Shown here: piece by piece, positions 37,435 to 45,589 of the stretch
Layout: the number at the start of each line of letters is the position of its first letter
Numbering within the stretch: the stretch's first letter is position 1
Assembly (NCBI RefSeq): GCF_000189395.1
Contig: NZ_AEPB01000019.1
Coordinates: forward strand, 1-64,000
Reading direction: 5' to 3'
DNA from: Planococcus donghaensis MPA1U2
Lineage (GTDB): Bacteria; Bacillota; Bacilli; Bacillales_A; Planococcaceae
DNA: 64,000 nt
Program-made: the position numbers and the translations under genes
Notes under the pieces: generated by a model
Databases searched by the model: none
The model's input: only the letters and a program-made list of their open reading frames with translations
What the model was told of the DNA's origin: nothing

Positions 37435-38694
37435 ATGAAGAAGCAAGAACTACCGGAAGCTTCTATCTTCTGCATCGATATGTGCGGCTTTTACGCGAGT
37501 GTTTCAGCGGTTGAGCTTGGACTAGACCCTCTAGAAGTTTGTCTTGCAGTTGTCGGAAATCAGGAACGAAAAGGCAGTGTGGTACTAGCAGCATCGCCAA
37601 TGATGAAAAAACGTTTTGGTGTCAGGACAGGTACCCGGCTGTTTGAAATTCCAAATCATCAAGACATTTTATTAGTAGAACCGAAAATGAAGTTGTACTT
37701 ACAAAAATCTATGAGCATCACCGAACTATTGGCAAGTTATGTACCAAAAGAATCGATTCATATTTACAGTGTGGATGAAAGTTTCATTGAACTGACAGGG
37801 ACTGAAAAATTGTGGGGTCCGCCAGAATCTACTATGCGCCGCATTCAGCAGGAATTATTAGATTCTTTTAAACTGCCATCTTCAGTTGGTGGGGGACCCA
37901 ATATGTTACTGGCGAAATTAGCATTAGATTTAGAAGGGAAAAATACAGGTTTTGCTTACTGGAGTTATCGTGATGTACCGAAAAAATTATGGCCGGTACA
38001 ACCATTAAGTCGAATGTGGGGAATTGGATCTCGAACAGAGAAAACCTTAAACAGTATGGGGATTTTTTCTGTAGGAGATTTGGCGTGTACTGACGTAGCT
38101 GTTTTGGAAAAACAATTTGGGATTATGGGCAATCAGCTTTATCAACATGCAAATGGCATTGACCTTTCGGATATGGGGTCCCCATTAGTCGAAGGGCAGA
38201 TTAGCTATGGCAAAGGCCAAATTTTGTATAGAGATTACATAGAAGAACAAGACATCATGACGATTATTTTGGAAATGTGTGAAGACGTTGCAATGCGAAC
38301 ACGACAAGCTCGGCGAGCAGGACGAACCATCCATTTGAGTATCGCTTATAGTAAAACAGCTTTTGGAGGCGGATTTTCTCGTTCTCGCTCTATTGACGAA
38401 GCAACAAATGACACCATGGAGATGTATCGCGTCTGTCAAAGTCTTTTCCGCGAACATTTTCAACACAAACCGGTTCGCCAAATTTCACTAGCCATCAGCA
38501 ATTTAGAAGAAGAGTCATCTATGCAGCTGAGTCTCTTTGATGAAAAGAAATTTGAAAACAGACAGCTCGGAGAAGCGATGGACACGATTCGAAAACGGTA
38601 TGGCTATTCAGCCATCTACCGTGGCATATCTGCTACGCAAGCAGGCACGGCCATCGCACGAACAAAATTAATTGGAGGACACAACAAAGAATAA
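37435..38694 (+). CDS. Y-family DNA polymerase (PolY2/YqjW/UvrX type)
   Basis: Translesion polymerase of about 419 residues, induced by DNA damage through the LexA box. The catalytic acidic residues are Asp-15 (FCIDMCGFYAS) and Asp-114/Glu-115 (YSVDESFIEL). The helix-hairpin-helix region (MWGIGSRTEKTLNSMGIFSVGDLA) and a little-finger domain follow, with a beta-clamp-like motif MQLSLFD near residue 365. The ATG at 37435 is best spaced from AGAGGTG. The Y2 subtype is supported by the YolD-like gene 14 bases downstream. Confidence 0.92.
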   Translation: MKKQELPEASIFCIDMCGFYASVSAVELGLDPLEVCLAVVGNQERKGSVVLAASPMMKKRFGVRTGTRLFEIPNHQDILLVEPKMKLYLQKSMSITELLASYVPKESIHIYSVDESFIELTGTEKLWGPPESTMRRIQQELLDSFKLPSSVGGGPNMLLAKLALDLEGKNTGFAYWSYRDVPKKLWPVQPLSRMWGIGSRTEKTLNSMGIFSVGDLACTDVAVLEKQFGIMGNQLYQHANGIDLSDMGSPLVEGQISYGKGQILYRDYIEEQDIMTIILEMCEDVAMRTRQARRAGRTIHLSIAYSKTAFGGGFSRSRSIDEATNDTMEMYRVCQSLFREHFQHKPVRQISLAISNLEEESSMQLSLFDEKKFENRQLGEAMDTIRKRYGYSAIYRGISATQAGTAIARTKLIGGHNKE

Positions 38695-38708
38695 AGGGGG
38701 TGGGGCGA

Positions 38709-39071
38709 GTGAAACACAATAAATATTTAAAAGTCGTAGGTGACGTTAAAGATCGCGGGCGTATTAAGTGGACAGCGTTAATGTTGCCAGAGCATGTCGA
38801 AATGATTCGGGAATGGTATGCAAAAGACGAGCTAGTAGCAAAGCCTGAATTGACGGAAGATGATTTACAGGTATTACAAGAGGAGATGGATATTGCGTTA
38901 AAGCGTCAATGTGAAGTGGTGATTCAAAGTTGGACAGAAGGTGTGATTTATGAGTACAGAGGGACGATTGAAGGCATTGATGCAAGAAACCGCATAATTG
39001 TGTTTAGAGAGGGCGAGAAAAGACAGAGGCTACCGATAGATCGAGTCGTTTCGATTGTGATAATTGAGTAG
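38709..39071 (+). CDS. YolD-like protein
   Basis: A 120-residue protein of the YolD-like family, which commonly accompanies Y-family polymerases in Firmicutes; YolD-like proteins are proposed partners or regulators of PolY2. RGRIKWTALMLPEHVEMIREW is the recognisable N-terminal motif. The GTG at 38709 lies seven bases from AAAGGGGGT and is preferred to the GTG at 38700. Co-transcribed with the polymerase. Confidence 0.85.
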   Translation: MKHNKYLKVVGDVKDRGRIKWTALMLPEHVEMIREWYAKDELVAKPELTEDDLQVLQEEMDIALKRQCEVVIQSWTEGVIYEYRGTIEGIDARNRIIVFREGEKRQRLPIDRVVSIVIIE

Positions 39072-39372
39072 CAAGCTATAACTACAATATTCAAGGCGTT
39101 GCGGTTTAGAGCAAAGATACTCCGGTAACGCAAGTCTCAATCAATAGCTTCTTAGCTCACTTTTACGAGAAAGTAAGAGAGTGGAGATGTAGTTTAAACT
39201 CATTTTTAGTAGGCGAGAAAAAGAGTGTTCTTTAAATTTCAAAACTAGAAGTTATCTTTAATAAATTCACCTCCTGATTTATTCTGAAAATTAAGATTAT
39301 TTATTGACTATTAATTAGCGAACCAGTAATCTGACATTGAGTATAATAAATACACAATAAGGAGGAAGGTAT
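39072..39372. other. Intergenic gap with no recognisable gene
   Basis: About 300 bases without a supported ORF or RNA. A ribosome-binding-site-like AGGAGGTG on the minus strand (near 39265-39275) is followed by only a few codons before a stop, so it looks like a remnant. TATAAT near 39342, without a clear -35, may serve the next gene. Confidence 0.5.
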
Positions 39373-39804
39373 ATGATTAATTCGGTTGAAGGAAAGAACT
39401 TTAAAGTAACCCCTCTGTTTCACTATATCCAAAGGCAAGCAGAAGCAGCTGGTCTATATGTTCATTGGGCAAATGCCAAAGAAACATTACAACTTTTTGA
39501 GAATGAAGAGTCTTTAAGGTTAGGGAAACGCTATATTGGAGCTATTCAATATGAAGGAAGTAATAAACATTTAGAAAAAGAACCCGATAAAGTGAGTCTT
39601 CGGTTTAAGAGAAGCAATCTTGCAGATTATTTGAGAGCAAATCTAGAAAAGGTCACAACATTTCGGCGCGATAAAAATATAGGGCCAGCTATAAATACTT
39701 CAGCCGAGTCTATTGCCTTTAAATTTCACAGGTTAGAAAAAGATGAGGAAGAAACTATTAAGGAAATTTTTTCTGTAGTAGAAAAGCATTATTCATCAGA
39801 ATAA
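39373..39804 (+). CDS. Hypothetical protein, unrecognised
   Basis: A 143-residue soluble protein with a good ribosome binding site (AAGGAGGAAGG) and coding-like composition. It has no signal peptide or membrane segment. Charged residues are abundant, with basic patches (RLGKRY, RFKRSN, TFRRDK) in the middle and an acidic helical C-terminus, so nucleic-acid binding is conceivable. It is isolated by roughly 300 and 235 base gaps from its neighbours and lies beside a tRNA gene. I do not recognise a family. Confidence 0.65.
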   Translation: MINSVEGKNFKVTPLFHYIQRQAEAAGLYVHWANAKETLQLFENEESLRLGKRYIGAIQYEGSNKHLEKEPDKVSLRFKRSNLADYLRANLEKVTTFRRDKNIGPAINTSAESIAFKFHRLEKDEEETIKEIFSVVEKHYSSE

Positions 39805-39954
39805 GTCGTCGATTCTATGTGCACATTTTCTTTGCCCCCAGCTGCAATGTGGTGTCGTCACTGAAAGTGAGAAAAATTCGAGTTATTTTCCAAATCCAAG
39901 AAAAGTTAAATCATTTTATTAGTAACGCTCGTCTTTTGCTGAAAAAATAGACAT

Positions 39955-39995
39955 AAAAAAACTCCTCACTCTGAACTTTACAGAATGAGGAGTTT
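39955..39995 (-). terminator. Terminator of tRNA-Val
   Basis: On the minus strand, AAACTCCTCATTCTG pairs, with one mismatch, with CAGAGTGAGGAGTTT and runs into T residues. It lies 45 bases beyond the tRNA 3' end. Confidence 0.85.
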
Positions 39996-40039
39996 CGTAT
40001 TTCACTCGAAAAACGAGCAAAGTACAACATAATAACCAA

Positions 40040-40111
40040 TGGTCTGTACTGGGATCGAACCAGTGACCCCTTCGATGTCAACGAAGTGCTCTCCCGCTGA
40101 GCTAACAGACC
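40040..40111 (-). tRNA. tRNA-Val (GAC)
   Basis: A 72-base cloverleaf: acceptor stem GGTCTGT/ACAGACC with discriminator A, D-arm GCTC/GAGC, anticodon arm CTTCG-TTGACAT-CGAAG with anticodon GAC, and T-arm ACTGG-TTCGATC-CCAGT. The terminal CCA is not encoded. It is a single tRNA with its own promoter and terminator. Confidence 0.95.
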
Positions 40112-40132
40112 TCAATTTCCAGGACAAATTTA

Positions 40133-40160
40133 ATTATAGCTCGTCCATAGAAAAAGTCAA
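40133..40160 (-). promoter_or_regulatory. SigA promoter of tRNA-Val
   Basis: On the minus strand, TTGACT (40160-40155) and TATAAT (40138-40133) are 16 bases apart, about 22 bases ahead of the tRNA. Confidence 0.75.
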
Positions 40161-40185
40161 TACTAGTAAAAATAGAAAAGATAGC

Positions 40186-40914
40186 CTATTGTCCAACGCC
40201 CCTAAAGCCTGCATCCTGTGCATCTTGTTCAGAGCAAAACCATTCTTCTGGATTGGTTTGTTCGTAGGAAGAATCACTTGGCAAATGATAGATTTTATTG
40301 CCATTGCGGTTAATATTGCCTTTAATATCGCATTCGTCCTTTTGTTGTCCAGAAGAAGGGGATGTGTTGGCAGCTGGTTCTTGTCCGTAAGCATCTGCAT
40401 TGAATCCGCGGTCAGTTGAATAATTTTCGTATTGCCAAATGCCAACTTTGTTTTCTTTAGCGATTTGTTCGGCTTGTTCAAATTGTTCAAGGTAACGCGT
40501 GTTGGGTGGAAAGACATAAGCGACTCTAGCTAGACCGGATCTAATCATTTGTTCTTGAACACTTTCGCCATCAACATAAATATAAGCGAGCAATCGGTCA
40601 TAATCGTCAAAGCGGTCACCGACATCAAATTCGATAGAGACATCACCCGATTCAATAATTCGTTTGTTTTCTTCCGTGGCATCTTTGCCAAGCGGTTGTT
40701 CGCCTAAGCGCGGGTGATTGGTTTCCGGTGTATCCATCAATAAATAACGAACAGTTACTTCTTTGCCTTCATACATAATTTTAATGGTATCGCCGTCAAT
40801 GACTTGTGTTACTTCCACATCTATTTGATCGGTTGTGTTGGGTGTATCAATGGAATCGACCATTCCGCAGCCTGATAAAAAAAACAAAGCTAGTAATATG
40901 ATTTTTAGTTTCAT
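40186..40914 (-). CDS. Secreted thermonuclease-like lipoprotein (SNase fold)
   Basis: A 243-residue extracellular nuclease, lipid-anchored through lipobox LSGC (Cys-16). The SNase domain shows VIDGDTIKI, the catalytic-region TVRYLLMDTPET, DDYDRLLAYIYVDG and NKVGIW. A linker rich in N, S and Q leads to a C-terminal module (KGNINRNGNKIYHLP ... WFCSEQDAQDAGFR), a compact cysteine-containing domain often fused to SNase. The start at 40914 restores a normal lipoprotein signal; a start at 41001 would add a non-signal leader. Confidence 0.9.
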   Translation of the reverse strand: MKLKIILLALFFLSGCGMVDSIDTPNTTDQIDVEVTQVIDGDTIKIMYEGKEVTVRYLLMDTPETNHPRLGEQPLGKDATEENKRIIESGDVSIEFDVGDRFDDYDRLLAYIYVDGESVQEQMIRSGLARVAYVFPPNTRYLEQFEQAEQIAKENKVGIWQYENYSTDRGFNADAYGQEPAANTSPSSGQQKDECDIKGNINRNGNKIYHLPSDSSYEQTNPEEWFCSEQDAQDAGFRGVGQ

Positions 40915-40983
40915 TGCAACCCCTGCTTTCGTTCTTTTATTATACGAACAATCGACTAGCCTGGCAATCGACTCTGTTGCATA

Positions 40984-41021
40984 ATAAAACGCCTCTTTCA
41001 ACTATTGATTGAAAAGGCGTC
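40984..41021 (-). terminator. Terminator of the 47-residue ORF
   Basis: On the minus strand, ACGCCTTTTCAA pairs, with one mismatch, with TTGAAAGAGGCGT and is followed by TTTATT. Confidence 0.7.
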
Positions 41022-41061
41022 GCTATGTACGGAAGTGATAAAGTTGGATTAACATCATCAA

Positions 41062-41205
41062 TTAAAGTGCAGACTCCGAAGGTACTTGGGTTTCCGTGTA
41101 ATACAGAAGAGATTCCTCAGTTACGTTTTCTAACTTTTCCTTATTGACTCCGACTTCTAATTCACCTGTGAAAATAGGTTCCCACCATTTTGCCTGTTCA
41201 TTCAT
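41062..41205 (-). CDS. Small 47-residue protein
   Basis: The ORF from ATG 41205 encodes 47 residues, starting MNEQAKWWEPIFTGELEVGV and ending in SESAL. A perfect AGGAGGAA precedes it by about five bases, a SigB-like promoter lies 38 bases further up, and a terminator follows, so it looks like a complete small gene. It is acidic, soluble and has two tandem tryptophans near the N-terminus. Family and function unknown. Confidence 0.7.
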   Translation of the reverse strand: MNEQAKWWEPIFTGELEVGVNKEKLENVTEESLLYYTETQVPSESAL

Positions 41206-41249
41206 ACAAGTTCCTCCTCGAAATTGTAATGGTATTGTTTGACTATTCT

Positions 41250-41276
41250 ATACCCCTAAAGGTTACACTAATAAAC
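41250..41276 (-). promoter_or_regulatory. Possible SigB promoter of the 47-residue ORF
   Basis: On the minus strand, GTTTAT (41276-41271), a 15-base spacer and GGGTAT (41255-41250) fit GTTTAA-N12-15-GGGTAT with one mismatch. The predicted leader is about 38 bases. Confidence 0.55.
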
Positions 41277-41320
41277 AAACATTGTGAAAAAGCCGAAAAG
41301 CTTTAAAGGAGAGATAGTGG

Positions 41321-42247
41321 ATGATTTCAATTGGTATTATTGGAGCGGGAATTATAGGAGAACGTGTTATAAAGCAACTGCAACAAGAAGAAAGCCGCGT
41401 AGAAATAAAAATCGTCTACGATGAACACACTGAACGACTTACAGAAATTAGCCAAACTTATGGAATTCCGATGGCAAAATCTATCGAAGATGTTCTTCAT
41501 TCGGATATAAATTGGGTTTATATTGCGACACCTCCCGCGTTTCATGCAGAAATTGCGGAGCTGGCAGCGAGTGCAGGAATTAATATATTGTGTGAAAAAC
41601 CGTTAGCTCATAATGTCGAGGGCGGCGAGTCCATGGTGGAGTCTGTGCTAAACAATCGTGTACAAACGGCTATGCACTTTCCGTTAATGTATAAACCGGT
41701 CATTCGCGAAATGTCTAAGCGTATTAAAACCGGACACATTGGGGAAATTTTTCGCATTGAACTTCAAACTTTCTTCCCGGACTGGCCAAGACTGTGGCAG
41801 CAAAATTCGTGGATTGGTTCGAGAAATCAAGGAGGATTTGTTCGTGAAGTCTTCCCCCATTATTTTCAGTTAATGAATCGGTTGTTTGGTGAACTATCCT
41901 TTACTTCTCATCACATTACTTATCCTGAACAAGCAGATAAATGTGAAACAGGGATGATTGCGCATGGACTAACTGAAAAACAAATTCCTTTTCTATTGAC
42001 GGGAATTAGCAACATCGGTCAAAAAGAGTTATTGCAGTTTAAAGTATACGGAGACAAAGGTGTGCTAACGTTAGAGAATTGGACAACCCTTTACGAGTCG
42101 GTAAAAGGTGAAGACCGCCAATTGATTGGCAACTTTGAAGAAGTTCCTTCGCTTTTTGATGAAATGAACGACCAATCGACGTTGTTAGTCAGTTTTGAAG
42201 AAGGATTAATTGTTCAACGCTATATCGATCATTTATTGGCTGAATAG
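41321..42247 (+). CDS. Gfo/Idh/MocA family oxidoreductase
   Basis: A 308-residue NAD(P)-dependent dehydrogenase. The Rossmann motif is GIIGAGIIGERV at the N-terminus and the family motif CEKPLAHN occurs near residue 94. The C-terminal alpha/beta domain contains FVREVFPHYFQLM with the probable catalytic histidine. AAAGGAGAG precedes the ATG. Substrate is probably a sugar or cyclitol; no sugar-pathway neighbour helps. Confidence 0.88.
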   Translation: MISIGIIGAGIIGERVIKQLQQEESRVEIKIVYDEHTERLTEISQTYGIPMAKSIEDVLHSDINWVYIATPPAFHAEIAELAASAGINILCEKPLAHNVEGGESMVESVLNNRVQTAMHFPLMYKPVIREMSKRIKTGHIGEIFRIELQTFFPDWPRLWQQNSWIGSRNQGGFVREVFPHYFQLMNRLFGELSFTSHHITYPEQADKCETGMIAHGLTEKQIPFLLTGISNIGQKELLQFKVYGDKGVLTLENWTTLYESVKGEDRQLIGNFEEVPSLFDEMNDQSTLLVSFEEGLIVQRYIDHLLAE

Positions 42248-42326
42248 AAGTATAGATTGAAGTCATTAGTTTAGCGTATGAGTTATCGCGATGGGTATAA
42301 TATAGAAACCTAGAGGAGGTTGAATA

Positions 42327-43715
42327 ATGAATTTTACTGCGACGGATGTAGAACGCATGATTGAAGAGCAACGGAATTATTATTATACAGGGGACACAAA
42401 ACCAGCAAGTTTCCGCATCGAGCAATTGGACCGGCTAAAAAGTGTTATACAAGCGTATGAAGCAGATGTTATTGATGCCTTACAGAAAGACTTAGGAAAG
42501 AGTGAGTTCGAAGCTTATGCAACAGAAGTCGGATTTGTTCTCGATAGCATTGGCCATATGGCGAAAAATCTAGAAGGTTGGATGAAGCCAGAGTCTGTTA
42601 AAACCCCGCTTCATCTACAGCCATCAAAGAGCTTTGTTATTCGCGAGCCTTATGGTTCTGTTTTAGTTATTGGACCTTTTAATTATCCATTTCAACTAGT
42701 GATGGAGCCATTAATTGGCGCGATTATAGGTGGGAATTGTGCCATCGTCAAACCATCTGAAGCCACGCCGCACGTAGCGAAAGTTATCCGAAACATCATT
42801 GAAGAAGCATTTCCTTCTTACTATATTCGTGTCGTTGAAGGCGAACGAGAAGAAGTAACAGCGTTGATCCATGCTTCGTTCGATTATATTTTCTTTACAG
42901 GTAGCGTCAATGTAGGGAAAGTCATTATGAAAGCAGCATCTGAACGATTAACACCGATTACATTAGAACTTGGTGGTAAGAGTCCGGCGATAGTAGATCA
43001 AACGGCAGATATTGATTTGGCTGTAAAACGAATCGCATGGGGCAAATTGATGAATACGGGACAAACTTGTGTAGCTCCTGACTATATTTGTGTACATGAG
43101 TCGATTAAAGACGAATTTATAAAACAATTAACGAAAACAATACAAAATTTCTATGGCAAAGATGCACAAAAAAGTCCTGATTATGGTCGCATTGTTAACA
43201 CGCAACATTTTGACCGGTTAGCAGAAATAGTCCGAAAAGAAAGCAATCATATTGTTTATGGTGGCACAATGGATCGTGAGGATTTGTATATCGAACCGGT
43301 TTTACTCGATCGCATTGGTTGGGATAGCCCGTCAATGGAAGATGAAATTTTCGGTCCGATTTTGCCGATTATTGGCTATACCGATTTACCGGTATTAGTA
43401 CACCAAATTCGCAAATTACCAAAACCGTTATCGGCATATTTCTTCTCAGAAAACGAACGTGCTACACAATTTTTCTTAGATCAGTTGCCATTTGGTGGAG
43501 GTTGTATTAACGATACAGTTTCTCATGTAGGCAGTGCGTATTTGCCATTTGGTGGAGTGGGTACATCTGGAATGAGCTCTTATCATGGAAAAGCAAGCTT
43601 TGAAACATTTACACATGCCAAAGCCATTTTGAAAAAATCTACTAAATTGTCGACAAATCTATTGTTTCCGCCTTATAAGAACAAAGCGAAATGGATTAAA
43701 ACAGTGTTAAAATAA
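42327..43715 (+). CDS. Aldehyde dehydrogenase (class 3 type)
   Basis: A 462-residue NAD(P)-dependent enzyme oxidising aldehydes to acids. Catalytic Cys is in NTGQTCVAPDY and the general base Glu in ELGGKSP; the cofactor motif is FFTGSVNVGKVIM. GPFNYPFQL marks the class 3/fatty aldehyde group, as in YwdH of B. subtilis. The basic, hydrophobic C-terminus (LLFPPYKNKAKWIKTVLK) could contact the membrane. Single gene after a GAGGAGG site, followed by a terminator. Confidence 0.92.
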   Translation: MNFTATDVERMIEEQRNYYYTGDTKPASFRIEQLDRLKSVIQAYEADVIDALQKDLGKSEFEAYATEVGFVLDSIGHMAKNLEGWMKPESVKTPLHLQPSKSFVIREPYGSVLVIGPFNYPFQLVMEPLIGAIIGGNCAIVKPSEATPHVAKVIRNIIEEAFPSYYIRVVEGEREEVTALIHASFDYIFFTGSVNVGKVIMKAASERLTPITLELGGKSPAIVDQTADIDLAVKRIAWGKLMNTGQTCVAPDYICVHESIKDEFIKQLTKTIQNFYGKDAQKSPDYGRIVNTQHFDRLAEIVRKESNHIVYGGTMDREDLYIEPVLLDRIGWDSPSMEDEIFGPILPIIGYTDLPVLVHQIRKLPKPLSAYFFSENERATQFFLDQLPFGGGCINDTVSHVGSAYLPFGGVGTSGMSSYHGKASFETFTHAKAILKKSTKLSTNLLFPPYKNKAKWIKTVLK

Positions 43716-43786
43716 TCGGTCTTTGGATTGTTTTTACTCTAGAAAAAGATTGTTCAGTATATGTAAAATGAATGAAAGTAAAAAGG

Positions 43787-43820
43787 AAAGAGAGCAGCAA
43801 CGCGGCTGCTCTCTTTCTCT
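43787..43820. terminator. Terminator between convergent aldehyde dehydrogenase and kinase genes
   Basis: AAAGAGAGCAGC pairs with GCTGCTCTCTTT around a six-base loop. T-rich sequence follows on the plus strand; the minus-strand side is weaker. Confidence 0.8.
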
Positions 43821-43823
43821 TGG

Positions 43824-45392
43824 TTAACTAGTGTGCTGTAAAAGGATTTTAGCAACAGTGCCAATTCCTCTAGCGCTGGATATAGAGAGTTTTCCTTTAT
43901 GCTCTTGAATGATTTTTTGAGAAACAATTAATCCTAATCCGGTACCGCTCGCTTTTGTAGTGAAAAAAGGTTCGAAAATCTCATTTAAGTCTTTTTCAGA
44001 AATGCCTTTACCTGTATCTTCAAAAGAGATAGAAAACATGTCATTTTCTTCAGCTTTTAAAGAAACACGAACCTCTCCTGGCTCCTGCATCGACTCGACT
44101 GCATTTTTTAATAAGTTAATGAAAACTTGTTTTAAGTGATGTTCTTCTCCGTTAAGTTGAAAATCTTTTTCCCAGTCTTTAACCAATGTAACACCATTCA
44201 TATTCAATTCTGAACTAAATAATAGAAGAATGTCATCCAATGCTTTTTGGACACTAAAGACTTTTAATGTTGCAGCTTGCGGTTTAGCTAAGACCAAAAA
44301 TTCACTGATGATTAAGTTGATACGGTCTAACTCTGATTGGATCAATTCGGTATACTCTGGAAAACGGTGTTTCGGATCATGATGCATCATTTGGATAAAC
44401 CCAGAAATAACGGTCATCGGATTTCTAATTTCATGAGCGACTCCAGCTGCGATTTCTCCGGCAAGCTTTAATTTTTCAGTTTGTACCATTAGTTTTTCGG
44501 ATTCTTTTTGGTAGCTAATGTCACGTGAAATCATGGAAGTCGCAACTACTTTTTCAGCATCATCGAAAATCGGAGATAATGTAATTTGTGCGTGAAAACG
44601 ACTGCCATCTTTTCGAACATCTTCGGTTTCTAATAAGGAATAGCTTTTTCCTTGTTGAACTTGTTGTGTGCGCATTTTAACTGCTAATGTATTTTCAGCT
44701 GAATAGATGGGCAAGCTTTGCCCAATACATTCTTCTGAAGTCCAACCATATAGTTCTTCGAAAGCGGGATTAACCGCGATAATTTTCTCTTCTGAATCGA
44801 AGACGGCAATTGCATCTTTCGCAGTTTCAAAAAACAACTGCAAATAACCTTCTTTTGACAATAACGCTTTTTCCATTGAGGCATTTTTCGCCTCTAATTG
44901 TTTCCAGTAGCGACTAAAGTAGAGACTGTGAAGCAAAGTGAGGAAAAAAATGCTTAATGTGAAAACGACAATAGATAATTGATTATAAGAAAGTGGAGCT
45001 CCTGGCACAAAGCGATCATATACAGTAAGAAAAAGTACAAATTCAATAGCTGTTAGGAGTCCAAGATATAGAATCGGTTTCGTTTCGTTATACAATGCGC
45101 ATATAATAATAGGGACGACAAAATAAATAAGTGTAATCGGAGCCGAAGATTCGAAATTCAAAATAAATATGTAAAAATTCATAGCAAAAAGCATGGCGTA
45201 TTGCAACGCACGCTCATTCATTTTTGTGATAAACAGCTGTAATAACAAGTAGGTGGAAATTCCAAAAAATGGAGAAATGACTGCTGTGTTTATATCTGTG
45301 ATTTGATTGAGTAGAAAGTGGAAAATGCTAAGTGCTCCATATATATGGATAAATAATTGACTTCTTTTACGATTGATAAGCTTGCTTTCCAT
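43824..45392 (-). CDS. Sensor histidine kinase with PAS domain (phosphorelay type)
   Basis: About 522 residues. Five to six membrane helices (residues 13-160), a PAS domain (about 180-295, with ISRDIS exit), the dimerisation/phosphoacceptor helix with His-320 in AGVAHEIRNPMTVISGFIQMM, and a HATPase domain (N box NLLKNAVESM, G1 DTGKGIS, G2 TTKASGTGLGL). The architecture and H-box resemble the KinB/KinC/KinD/KinE kinases that feed Spo0F. No response regulator gene is adjacent. The ATG at 45392 follows GAGGTG; a TTG at 45416 is unsupported. Confidence 0.9.
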   Translation of the reverse strand: MESKLINRKRSQLFIHIYGALSIFHFLLNQITDINTAVISPFFGISTYLLLQLFITKMNERALQYAMLFAMNFYIFILNFESSAPITLIYFVVPIIICALYNETKPILYLGLLTAIEFVLFLTVYDRFVPGAPLSYNQLSIVVFTLSIFFLTLLHSLYFSRYWKQLEAKNASMEKALLSKEGYLQLFFETAKDAIAVFDSEEKIIAVNPAFEELYGWTSEECIGQSLPIYSAENTLAVKMRTQQVQQGKSYSLLETEDVRKDGSRFHAQITLSPIFDDAEKVVATSMISRDISYQKESEKLMVQTEKLKLAGEIAAGVAHEIRNPMTVISGFIQMMHHDPKHRFPEYTELIQSELDRINLIISEFLVLAKPQAATLKVFSVQKALDDILLLFSSELNMNGVTLVKDWEKDFQLNGEEHHLKQVFINLLKNAVESMQEPGEVRVSLKAEENDMFSISFEDTGKGISEKDLNEIFEPFFTTKASGTGLGLIVSQKIIQEHKGKLSISSARGIGTVAKILLQHTS

Positions 45393-45589
45393 TAGACACC
45401 TCGGTATTTTTAACAATAGAATTTAAACGAGTAAGTTTTGTTTCGTTGTAAATGCCTGTTTTTTATTAAAAGTTTAGTTCGAAAACACATAGAAATATAA
45501 TTTTGAGTTCAACTTATACTATAATACTATAAGTCAGGACTGTGCGAACATCTATGATTTTGATATGATTATAAGATCGAGGAGTGATA

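Noticed and set aside
39373..40111. Genomic island integrated at tRNA-Val
   Set aside because: No integrase, and no second copy of the tRNA 3' end was found in the window; only the setting is suggestive.
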